From NCBI GenBank assembly GCA_002084765.1, contig NBMB01000002.1, forward strand, positions 60,074 to 124,073: a stretch of DNA of 64,000 bases. The letters run 5' to 3'. Source of the stretch: Candidatus Cloacimonetes bacterium 4572_55 (GTDB lineage Bacteria; 4572-55). This document shows, in pieces, positions 41,826 to 49,064 of this stretch (position 1 is the stretch's first letter; every line of letters begins with the position of its first letter). Position numbers and translations under genes: made by a program. The notes below the pieces were generated by a model. That model saw nothing but the letters and a program-made list of their open reading frames with translations, searched no databases and was not told the DNA's origin.

Positions 41826-41963
41826 CAATGTCGATATGAATTGCTTTCTGTCTCATGGGATGGTAAAGATAGTAAGGGAATAAGCCCCGGCAGAGGCGTC
41901 TACTTCTATCAACTGCACGTTGGGGCTCAAATTGAAACGAGGAAACTGGTTTTAATCCGTTAA
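41703..41963 (+). pseudogene. Chimeric fragment ending in a FlgD-like sorting domain, copy 2
   Basis: An 86-codon frame made of the direct-repeat sequence and then YELLSVSWDGKDSKG, GVYFYQLHVGAQIETRKLVL and IR. The second half is the last third of a FlgD-like C-terminal sorting domain (WDG...G....GVYFYQL), as used for type IX-like secretion. There is no start or preceding protein, so it is not a functional secreted protein. The terminal 62 bases recur at 35318-35380. Confidence 0.55.
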
Positions 41964-41969
41964 GGGAAA

Positions 41970-42227
41970 ATGAAATCTAATCATCGTAAAACATTGAATC
42001 GCATTTTTGATAAGCCTGTCCGATCCAACATTGTTTGGGTGGACATCGAAAACCTGTTGGTTGCCTTAGGCGCAGAGATTTCTGAGGGACGAGGCTCGCG
42101 GGTTCGAATTGCACTAAATGGTGTGAGGTCTGTCTTTCATCGACCTCACCCGCAAAAGGAAACAGACAAGGGTTCCGTTGTATCAATGCGTCGTTTTTTA
42201 ATTGAAGTAGGAGTTGAGCCAAAATGA
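41970..42227 (+). CDS. hicA: HicA-type toxin
   Basis: An 85-residue HicA mRNA interferase, somewhat longer than the 60-residue minimum. It has SNIVWVDIENLLVALGAEIS, then GRGSRVRIALNGVRSVFHRP, where the catalytic His is in FHRPHP, and MRRFLIEVGVEP at the end. It precedes a HicB antitoxin gene and overlaps it by four bases. The double-stranded-RNA-binding-like fold acts on mRNA. Confidence 0.92.
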   Translation: MKSNHRKTLNRIFDKPVRSNIVWVDIENLLVALGAEISEGRGSRVRIALNGVRSVFHRPHPQKETDKGSVVSMRRFLIEVGVEPK

Positions 42228-42550
42228 TGGAATATAATGATTATTTAGCACGAGTTGAGTTTGATGAAGAAGCCGATTTATTTCATGGTGAGATAATCAA
42301 TATTCGAGATGTTGTTACTTTTCAAGGCAAGTCTGTCACGGAACTTCGCCAGGCATTTCAAGGTTCTGTCGAGGATTATTTGGATTTCTGTACAGAGCGC
42401 GGGGAAGAACCTGATAAACCCTTTACAGGACGCTTTACGGTTTCATTGACACCTGAGCAATATCGAAAAATTGTAATTGCTGCCGATAAAGCCGGGTATC
42501 GGGTTGAAAACTGGGTTGCGAGTACTCTTGAAAAAGCAGTGGCATTATAA
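42224..42550 (+). CDS. hicB: HicB-type antitoxin
   Basis: A 108-residue HicB. The N-terminal degenerate RNase H-like fold has YLARVEFDEEADLFHGEIIN and VVTFQGKSVTELRQAFQGSV, and the C-terminal ribbon-helix-helix has GRFTVSLTPEQYRKIVIAAD. This RHH segment binds the operator. The ATG at 42224 overlaps the HicA stop. A second Met follows directly, so either may be used. Confidence 0.93.
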   Translation: MMEYNDYLARVEFDEEADLFHGEIINIRDVVTFQGKSVTELRQAFQGSVEDYLDFCTERGEEPDKPFTGRFTVSLTPEQYRKIVIAADKAGYRVENWVASTLEKAVAL

Positions 42551-42555
42551 ACAAG

Positions 42556-42590
42556 ATGCTAACAAATCACTCATGAAGGCATGGAATGAA
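42556..42590. other. Truncated attC-like left arm
   Basis: GCTAACAAATCA at 42558-42569 is identical to the left arm of attC-like site 3, but no matching right arm is found downstream. It may be a broken recombination site next to HicAB. Confidence 0.35.
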
Positions 42591-42883
42591 CATTGTGGAG
42601 AAGAATGATCCAAAAATTGTCAATGTAAGGGAGTATTTATGCCCAATTAGCTGATGGCAGAACTATAAGCGTCCCGTTGGCTTGGTCATGGCGTTTATCG
42701 GAAGCAACACCCCAGCAACGGGAAAACTTTGAGATATTGGGTAGCGGACAAGGTGTTCATTGGCCAGATGTTGATGAGGATATTAGCGTATCAGGCATGT
42801 TGTGGGAAATACCAGCACGACGCCCTGTGAATCGGACAAAAGCACATCAAAAGGTTCGCAAAGTTGAAAAGATTGCAGCATAA
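42586..42883 (+). pseudogene. Frameshifted DUF2442 gene
   Basis: An N-terminal piece from ATG 42586 (MNIVEKNDPKIVNVREYL) and a C-terminal piece in another frame (LADGRTISVPLAWSWRLSEA, ENFEILGSGQGVHWPDVDED, ISVSGML) fit end to end as one DUF2442 protein. That family is small and usually paired with DUF4160. The shift is at about 42640. The GTISVPL/HWPDxDEDIS signatures are clear, so the family call is firm although the gene is broken. Confidence 0.7.
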
Positions 42884-42998
42884 ACGGATCAATTTCGCGG
42901 CAAGGGTTCGGATGTCGTTTGCTAGGACAGAAGAAACTTGAAGCGACGTTCGAGAGCAATTTGGAGTATTGTAAATCTTAACTACCTGGGAGGATCGA

Positions 42999-43586
42999 AT
43001 GGGAAAATTTCTTTTTGACGTCATTGGAGAAGAGCGCTTGAAAACCGGTTTATCGCCGGATCAATATCGGGACTATTTTCAGCGCCAGTTGGGCGTGGAG
43101 TCGGAATACAAGGACTACTATAAACTCAACTGGCAGCGAACCAGTCGGATTGAGAAGAGGCATTCTCTGTCAGATCGATTGACAGACGCGCTTGGCGAGA
43201 TAAAAAAACCACAGATTTGGATAGTGGTTACAGAACCCTGGTGCGGCGATTCCGCGCAATGTCTGCCTTATATTCTGAAAATAGCGGAAGCCGCGGGAGA
43301 GGAGAAAATATCGGTTCATATTTTTTTGAGAGATAAAAATTTGGACGTCATTGATCAATATTTGACTCGCGGCGGGCGAGCAATCCCAAAATTAATCGCG
43401 TTTGACACATCTGGAAACGAGCTGTTTCAATGGGGACCGCGTCCTGAATCAGCTCGACAGCTTTTTCTGAAAGGAAAAAAGGAGGGTATGGAAAAGGAAA
43501 AAATCTATCAAAAATTGCACAAATGGTACGCAAAAAATAAAGGGGAAAATATTGAAGAGGAATTCTCGGAACTTCTTTGCACATAA
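42999..43586 (+). CDS. Thioredoxin-fold family protein
   Basis: 195 residues. After a helical N-terminus the thioredoxin-like core reads QIWIVVTEPWCGDSAQCLPY, then KISVHIFLRDKN and GRAIPKLIAFDTSGN with a cis-Pro. The active site has the form WCGDS with only one Cys at the CxxC position (a second Cys is four residues later), as in a cytoplasmic family common in Bacteroidota and relatives. A redox role is possible but the usual dithiol is absent. GGGAGG lies upstream. It marks the return to ordinary chromosomal genes after the island. Confidence 0.85.
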   Translation: MGKFLFDVIGEERLKTGLSPDQYRDYFQRQLGVESEYKDYYKLNWQRTSRIEKRHSLSDRLTDALGEIKKPQIWIVVTEPWCGDSAQCLPYILKIAEAAGEEKISVHIFLRDKNLDVIDQYLTRGGRAIPKLIAFDTSGNELFQWGPRPESARQLFLKGKKEGMEKEKIYQKLHKWYAKNKGENIEEEFSELLCT

Positions 43587-43631
43587 CGCAGAATGCTGTT
43601 TTGCGCAATCACTTTTAATTTTGGAGGAATT

Positions 43632-45452
43632 ATGAGAAAAATCATGTCTATTCTTTTTATTTTTTTATTTGAATGCGGAATCGCCTATAGCCAAGGTTTC
43701 ACCCAAATTAACGCTGGGCTGACCGGGCTTCATTGGAGCGATGTGGCATGGGGGGATTACGACGGGGACAGCGATCTGGACGTCATCATTTCCGGTCTGG
43801 ACTCGAATGATAACCCGGTCACGAAACTTTATAAAAATGAGGGAGCCGACACATTTACCCAAGTAGCTGGGGTCTCCATAACCGGCGTTTACATTGGCGA
43901 CATGGCTTGGGGGGATTACGACGCAGACGGAGATTTAGATGTCCTTCTGCTCGGGTATGACGCCTCGGGTTTTGAAACCACAATACTTTATGAAAATGCT
44001 GGGGATGATCGGTTCATTGATAGCGGCATCAATTTTCCACAAGTGGCAGACGGATCGACCAGTTTTGTTGATTATAACAATGACGGCTATCTGGATATAT
44101 TGCTCGTTGGTTTTGATGGAAACGAATATATAACCGGTCTTTACAAAAATAATGGGGACGCGACTTTTAGCCTCTCGAATATAAATCTTCCCTCCTCAAT
44201 AAAATGCGCATACGAATGGGCTGATTATGACAACGACGGAGATCTGGACGTTTTTCTTACTGGTTTTGATTCTTCTGGCAACCTTCTCTCCACGCTGTAT
44301 GAGAATAATGAGGGACACACATTTACTGAGACAGCCAATACGTTTACTGGTGCTTGGCTTGGCGACGCGGCTTGGGGCGACTACGATAACGACGGATACT
44401 TAGATATCCTTTTATCTGGATTTGCCATGCCCAACGATCGGATTGCCAAATTGTATAAAAATAATGGAGACGGGACATTTACCGAGAATACATCAGCGGG
44501 ATTAACCGGCGTGTCGCATTCCTCGACGATTTGGGGCGATTATGACAACGACGGAGATCTGGACGTTTTTATCGGCGGCACGTTTGAAGCGGTCGGCAGT
44601 TGGACGCGTGTGACTGATGTTTTTATCAATAATGCGGATAACACCTTTACTGCCGCGGGTTTGAATTTCACGATAGATTCCTACTGGGGAGAATCTGCTT
44701 GGGGCGATTATGACGCAGATGGCGATATGGATCTAATTTGCTGCGGTTTCGACGACGTTGGCGGTAGCAATACAATCATTTATCGTAACGACGCGTCCAC
44801 GCCAAACACCATACCAAACGCGCCCCAAAACCTTGATGTCTCTATCATTGAAAACAGCGTATTATTGAGTTGGGACGCCGGTTCTGATAACGAAACGCCT
44901 TCCGCTGGCTTGACTTATAACGGATATATCCGCACCGAAGAGGGGGAAATCGTCTGGAATGCTCTATCCACAACACCTGATGGACAGCGGTTAATTCCGG
45001 CTCTGGGCAACGCGCAGCAGAACACGAACTGGTTGATCAAGGACTTGGCTGACGGGAACTATTTCTGGAGTGTGCAGACTTTGGACAACAATTTTGCCGG
45101 TTCCCTATTTGGCGACGAAGAGTCCTTCACGATTGGAACTATTGGCGTCGAAAATCGTGACGAATGGGAGAATTTCGAGAAATTATCCAATTACCCCAAT
45201 CCGTTCCATATAAATACGACAATTGAATTTTATCTAAAGGAATCCGCGGGACATGTGGAAATTGAGATATATAACGTCACGGGTCAATTGGTCAGATCGT
45301 TGGGTGACCAGAAAAAAACCTCGGGTCGTCATGCTCTTGTTTGGGACGGCACTAACAATTGGGGACAGCCGGTTGGTTCGGGGCAATATTATTATGCATT
45401 GAGTGTGGATCATCAATTGCACTCAGTAAATACATGCCTGTTGTTAAAATAA
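43632..45452 (+). CDS. Secreted FG-GAP/VCBS repeat protein with FlgD-like sorting domain
   Basis: The ATG at 43632 has GGAGG five bases upstream and starts a signal peptide (MRKIMSILFIFLFECGIAYS). The 606-residue product has about seven repeats with calcium-binding-type loops (WGDYDNDGDLDVFLTG and variants) forming a probable beta-propeller. A fibronectin-III-like domain (NAPQNLDVSIIENSVLLSWD) follows, and it ends in a sorting domain: LSNYPNPFHINTTIEFYL, VEIEIYNVTGQLVRSL, HALVWDGTNNWGQPVGSGQY. It is likely exported and surface-attached or released, with adhesion or ligand binding as possible roles. Its stop overlaps the start of the next gene by one base. Confidence 0.9.
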   Translation: MRKIMSILFIFLFECGIAYSQGFTQINAGLTGLHWSDVAWGDYDGDSDLDVIISGLDSNDNPVTKLYKNEGADTFTQVAGVSITGVYIGDMAWGDYDADGDLDVLLLGYDASGFETTILYENAGDDRFIDSGINFPQVADGSTSFVDYNNDGYLDILLVGFDGNEYITGLYKNNGDATFSLSNINLPSSIKCAYEWADYDNDGDLDVFLTGFDSSGNLLSTLYENNEGHTFTETANTFTGAWLGDAAWGDYDNDGYLDILLSGFAMPNDRIAKLYKNNGDGTFTENTSAGLTGVSHSSTIWGDYDNDGDLDVFIGGTFEAVGSWTRVTDVFINNADNTFTAAGLNFTIDSYWGESAWGDYDADGDMDLICCGFDDVGGSNTIIYRNDASTPNTIPNAPQNLDVSIIENSVLLSWDAGSDNETPSAGLTYNGYIRTEEGEIVWNALSTTPDGQRLIPALGNAQQNTNWLIKDLADGNYFWSVQTLDNNFAGSLFGDEESFTIGTIGVENRDEWENFEKLSNYPNPFHINTTIEFYLKESAGHVEIEIYNVTGQLVRSLGDQKKTSGRHALVWDGTNNWGQPVGSGQYYYALSVDHQLHSVNTCLLLK

Positions 45453-46594
45453 TGAAGACAATACTATATCCGACTTGTCACGATGACTTAGTTTACATAA
45501 TGAGGGATTCACGAGATTCTGACAAGACGTTGACTGTGATCGGGGGAGAGACGACTTTCAAAAAAAAATCTTCTGAGGACTCCAATAAAAATTGGGTCTC
45601 ACTACGAGATTTTCCCGATGAAATTCGACTCTTTCCCGATGATCTCACCATGATTGTTCCCGCGGGTCTATCCGTAGATAAAGTGGAAAAATATCTGGCG
45701 CGACACGGATTTTTTTTGCCGATCGACATTGCCGGCGATTCAGATCGGGTCACAATTGGCGGGCTTGCCGCAACAAACGCTCGCTGTTTGCGCACGGCAA
45801 GATATGGAACGCTTCGGAATTATATTCTGGGCATGGATATTGTCAACAGCCGCGGCGAAAAAATGCGAGTTGGCGGGATGACGATCAAAAATGTCGCTGG
45901 GTATGACATTGCTCAATTTCTGATCGGCTCATGGGGAGAGATGGCTCTTATTACGCATTTGATTTTTAAACTTATTCCTTTTCCAAAAACAATCGAGACC
46001 CTTCAAATCAAATTTGACACGGATTTATCTGCTATCCAGGCAATGCAGTCGATATCGGATCGATTGATTATTCCTTCCCGATTCGAATGGATCTGCGCCC
46101 CCTCTTCGCTTCTTTTGATCGAGATTGACAACAGTCCTGAAGACACAGCGATGTGCCAATCTATTTGCGAGGAGAAAGGCGGATCAAGCAAATTGGTTCG
46201 GAATTTTGAGGAACAGCAGTCGATTTGGAGGACCCGACGGTCGCTTTTACGAAAAATTTTGCAAAAGGAGCAGGAAGCGGTCTTGTTGACTCTTCAAGTT
46301 ACCGCGGATGCCAAAGAATTTTTATCAGCTATGAAGAGGGAGCGAGATATTTCCGAAAAGTTCTATCTGTTTGGACATTGCAATGAAAAAATCTGGCACA
46401 TTATCTTGCCGAGAAAACAAGCGATCCCAAAACGGATCGCACGGCTCGCGGATTTGGGTCATATTCGAGAGGAGGTCGGGATAGGTTACACGCATTCTCG
46501 GGTCACAGAAAACTCCGAGTCTAAATGTAAGGTAGATATTCAGAATCGAATTAAAAATGCTTTTGATCCATACTGTCTGTTTCAGTCTCGATAA
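45452..46594 (+). CDS. glcE: FAD-binding oxidase, GlcE-like
   Basis: A 380-residue protein of the PCMH-type FAD-binding family (TLTVIGGETTFKKK, then MIVPAGLSVDKVEKYLARHG, RVTIGGLAATNARC, RYGTLRNYILGMDIVNSRGE, NVAGYDIAQFLIGSWGEMAL). The order matches GlcE, the FAD-binding subunit of glycolate dehydrogenase. GlcD and GlcF are not in the window, so it may be a stand-alone paralogue or belong to a complex encoded elsewhere. The start ATG overlaps the preceding stop (TAATG), and an ATG at 45434 is an alternative. The 3' end overlaps the convergent next gene by 44 bases. Confidence 0.85.
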   Translation: MKTILYPTCHDDLVYIMRDSRDSDKTLTVIGGETTFKKKSSEDSNKNWVSLRDFPDEIRLFPDDLTMIVPAGLSVDKVEKYLARHGFFLPIDIAGDSDRVTIGGLAATNARCLRTARYGTLRNYILGMDIVNSRGEKMRVGGMTIKNVAGYDIAQFLIGSWGEMALITHLIFKLIPFPKTIETLQIKFDTDLSAIQAMQSISDRLIIPSRFEWICAPSSLLLIEIDNSPEDTAMCQSICEEKGGSSKLVRNFEEQQSIWRTRRSLLRKILQKEQEAVLLTLQVTADAKEFLSAMKRERDISEKFYLFGHCNEKIWHIILPRKQAIPKRIARLADLGHIREEVGIGYTHSRVTENSESKCKVDIQNRIKNAFDPYCLFQSR

Positions 46595-47291
46595 ATTCTT
46601 CTTTCACTATTCCTATCTCCCTTTTTGAGATAGAAAAAACGCCTATAAATCTTTCCGCTTCCGACTCTCCTTGCTTGAGAGAACCCGCGCCCTTTGTCCC
46701 GATGAACAGAACAAGATCGTGATCCAACCATGTGATCAAATCGATGAAGCCGGTCGAATAGGACTTTCCTGCAGAACGAAACAGAGATTTGTTTTCAAAT
46801 TTTTCAAGATCAAACCGTTTGATCTCATGAGGAAACAGATCTTTCTTTTTTGTCGCGACCAGATAAAGTAAATATTTTCCGTCCGGTGAAACGATCGGAA
46901 TTTTTGGAACGCTGATTGGAAGCCACCTGGCTTCAAATCGATTTCTATCCCAACTGAGGACGCCGCGGTTTTTTCCAAAGGGAGAAGTCTCCATAATCAG
47001 CACTGCCCGACTGCTGTCTGCTGACCATGTTGAACTAAGGGGTCGGTTTTGCTGAATAAGTTTATAAGAAATCAAATCATGTTGTTTTATCTCTTCAATA
47101 AGTTGCTGACTGGTTTTATGAACCAAAGGAAGTAATTCAGAGTGGGGGAGAAGAAAGCGCGCTTTCTTTGTCAACTGTTGACTGGGGTGAAAGTCTGGCC
47201 ATTGAAAATGGTTGTAAATTTGAAAAAGGATGATACAGATGTTTATTCCGAAAAAAATAGTAAAAAGAACAATTTTACTTTTTAAAATCAT
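46551..47291 (-). CDS. Membrane-anchored protein of unknown function
   Basis: A 246-residue product with an N-terminal signal anchor (IVLFTIFFGINICIILFQIY) and a periplasmic-facing domain with SSTWSADSSRAVLIMETSPF and PIVSPDGKYLLYLVATKKK. These look like blades of a TolB/WD40-like propeller (W..D...... and SPDGKYLLY), but there are only two or three, too few for a complete propeller. I do not recognise a family. It converges on glcE with a short overlap. The ATG at 47291 is preferred over the TTG six bases upstream. Confidence 0.65.
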   Translation of the reverse strand: MILKSKIVLFTIFFGINICIILFQIYNHFQWPDFHPSQQLTKKARFLLPHSELLPLVHKTSQQLIEEIKQHDLISYKLIQQNRPLSSTWSADSSRAVLIMETSPFGKNRGVLSWDRNRFEARWLPISVPKIPIVSPDGKYLLYLVATKKKDLFPHEIKRFDLEKFENKSLFRSAGKSYSTGFIDLITWLDHDLVLFIGTKGAGSLKQGESEAERFIGVFSISKREIGIVKEEFIETETDSMDQKHF

Positions 47292-47297
47292 ACGCAA

Positions 47298-47897
47298 TCA
47301 TATCGCATTTATAAGTTGTATATTACAGCAAATAAAATTATAATAATAATTTTTGATATTTCCTATTAATTAATAAGAATAAAATTGTATATAAAACATT
47401 ACGGAACTAAGCAATTTTTACAAAGAGAGCGGATATTTTTAAATAAACTCGTTTAAAAGTGTTGAAAATTTAAATACAAACAGAATTTCTATGAGAGGTG
47501 TTTTTATAGCGAAGAAGTTCTTTATTAAAAATCACGATTTGGCTAAGTTTACATAATACCACTTATGTTACTAAATTTAAATCTCTCCTTCTCAAACCTT
47601 ACTTGACCCAATCCCCTCTGGGTTTCTTACTATTTTATGGATGACAACAATTCACTGCATGAATCGCGAGCAGCTGATTTTCACCTTGACAAAGCGATTT
47701 CTCATATTATAGCATATGCACAGGAAACACGCAAAGAGTTTATAGCTCTTCCTGAATTTTTATAATTTTATCAGAAATTCCCGCTCATCTATAATTTTTG
47801 GATTTTTATTTTTTAATCTTGTTTTTTACGGATTAATAGATCATTTTAGCTGAACCTTCGCAAGGTTACGAAATTTTTTTCGGAAAGGAGTTTTATA
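47298..47897. other. AT-rich gap, no convincing gene
   Basis: Six hundred bases with strong A+T bias. A 42-codon frame at 47637-47765 (DFHLDKAISHIIAYAQETRK and a stop after ALPEFL) is the only ordered one. It has no ribosome site and no recognised family. I see no terminator or promoter worth annotating. Confidence 0.5.
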
Positions 47898-48116
47898 ATG
47901 ACTCAAATAACCTTAAGCTTATCCGAAACCGATATGACAATTTTATCCAGGATGGCGGGCATGACTCACAAATCGGTCTCGGAATTTATTCTGGAGCAAT
48001 TAAAGCCACTGATTTCCAGCAATGATCCACTCTACCGAATCGGGCAGTCCCCGGTTGAATGCCAGGCGATTGACGCCTCGGAGAATACGGATTCCTACTT
48101 GTATGGAGGGGACTGA
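47898..48116 (+). CDS. CopG/RHH-type antitoxin-like small protein
   Basis: 72 residues starting TQITLSLSETDMTILSRMAG, a ribbon-helix-helix-like beta strand and helices, followed by FILEQLKPLI and a tail (LYRIGQSPVECQAIDASENT, DSYLYGG). The tail type is known from antitoxins paired with PIN toxins, where it contacts the toxin. GGAAAGGAG lies nine bases upstream. The expected toxin is missing, and only a short frame (48123-48230) follows. Confidence 0.65.
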   Translation: MTQITLSLSETDMTILSRMAGMTHKSVSEFILEQLKPLISSNDPLYRIGQSPVECQAIDASENTDSYLYGGD

Positions 48117-48122
48117 TCAGGA

Positions 48123-48230
48123 ATGATTCCATTGGCAAAGGCAGAGCAAAAACTGAATCAGCTTTATGAGATCAGCAGTCTGTTCGTAACCCGTGCCATT
48201 GTTGAATTGGCATTAGATCAACTTCGATAG
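48123..48230 (+). pseudogene. Possible remnant of a small toxin gene
   Basis: A 35-codon frame seven bases after the antitoxin-like gene (IPLAKAEQKLNQLYEISSLF, then VTRAIVELALDQLR). It is too short for a PIN domain, but 'SLFVTRAIVELAL' is compatible with an internal PIN helix. Position is the main reason to call it a toxin remnant. Confidence 0.3.
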
Positions 48231-48628
48231 TCGAAGTGGAGTTCAAGATGTTCACAAGAAATGGTAGCGTCTTGGCAGGGCATCCTTGTTTCGAAGCCCG
48301 GAATCGTCACCACATCTTACGTGTTCGATGTTTACGAAACCCTGTAATTACGCACATTTGATGCATAAGCGGGAATTGCTGTAGTTTTATTATATATCAA
48401 GGAACTGGTAGTCACCCTTTTAAGTGTTGTAAATTATTTTTTGAGGAATGGTGCGGGGCACTCACCATAAATAATAGTTCTTTGACATTCCAAATATGAT
48501 CAGTCAATTTGACAGCCATTGCGGATGCAGTTACCCGCCTCGGGTATCGGTAAAAGTTTTTTGGCACGTATGACAACAATAACGCTCACATAGCCGCGAC
48601 CTCAACATGTTATAAGTAAAATAATGGG
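48231..48628. other. Gene-free stretch holding a 103-bp repeat
   Basis: Apart from the repeat copy at 48407-48509, this stretch holds no credible reading frame. Adjacent sequence includes scattered short matches to degraded coding DNA but no recognisable family, RNA gene or promoter. Confidence 0.5.
48407..48509. repeat. 103-bp dispersed repeat, copy 1
   Basis: It matches 63898-64000 at 102 of 103 positions (one A/T difference at the 16th-18th base region) and may be longer, because copy 2 meets the window edge. It contains GGTAGTCACCCTTTTA at its left end and TTCTTTGACATTCC further right. It codes for nothing obvious. The high identity implies a recently mobile or gene-converted element. 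Confidence 0.9.
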
Positions 48629-48862
48629 ATGCGATCACTTAAGATAATACGTGAAGCAACAATATGCAATAGGGTAACTACCCGATTCTTAGACTCGCCG
48701 GAAAAGTATGATCGGTTGGATTGGAATCAGATATCCATTCTTCAGTGCCAGTATCTTCCATATTACGACTTTGCTCATAGGGTTGCAGATACTTCGTTTC
48801 GATCCCCTGGCAGGGTCACGGCAGAGATACTGGAAGGATACCGTTTCACAAAAATGATATGA
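48629..48862 (+). CDS. Hypothetical protein (77 aa)
   Basis: An open frame from about 48629 with basic residues early (RSLKIIREATICNRVTTRFL) and YDRLDWNQISILQCQYLPYY in the middle. No family is recognised and the ribosome site is weak. An intrinsic terminator 30 bases downstream supports a transcript ending here. It may be a remnant of a larger gene in this degraded zone. Confidence 0.35.
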   Translation: MRSLKIIREATICNRVTTRFLDSPEKYDRLDWNQISILQCQYLPYYDFAHRVADTSFRSPGRVTAEILEGYRFTKMI

Positions 48863-48891
48863 CGATCGGATAAGCCCTTATTGGATTTTTC

Positions 48892-48930
48892 AAACCCTTG
48901 GAGTCCTCGGAGACTCTGAGGGTTTTTCTT
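48892..48930 (+). terminator. Intrinsic terminator upstream of glyS
   Basis: AAACCCTTGGAGTC (48892-48905) and GACTCTGAGGGTTT (48912-48925) form a long, slightly bulged stem with a short loop, followed by a T-rich tail (TTTTTCTT). It separates the upstream debris from the glyS promoter. Confidence 0.75.
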
Positions 48931-48956
48931 GTTTACCAAACGCGCTATGTTTTTCC

Positions 48957-48986
48957 TTGACAATGGAGTGTCAATCGTATTATATA
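48957..48986 (+). promoter_or_regulatory. Sigma70-like promoter for glyS
   Basis: TTGACA at 48957-48962 and TTATAT/TATATA at 48980-48986, with 17-18 bases between. The glyS start is about 80 bases downstream. A T-box leader would be longer and is not evident. Confidence 0.65.
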
Positions 48987-49064
48987 AGCCTTTATCTTAT
49001 CGGTGCTTTCAATATGGATTGGCGACCTCCCGGTGGAAAAGACTGAGGAAAGAGGAGAATTTTT

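Noticed and set aside
47637-47765. 42-codon frame in the AT-rich gap
   Set aside because: No ribosome site or known relatives. Open by chance is more likely.
48892-49064. T-box riboswitch upstream of glyS
   Set aside because: Only a simple terminator upstream of the promoter is seen. No specifier stem or AGGGTGG-type T-box sequence follows the promoter.
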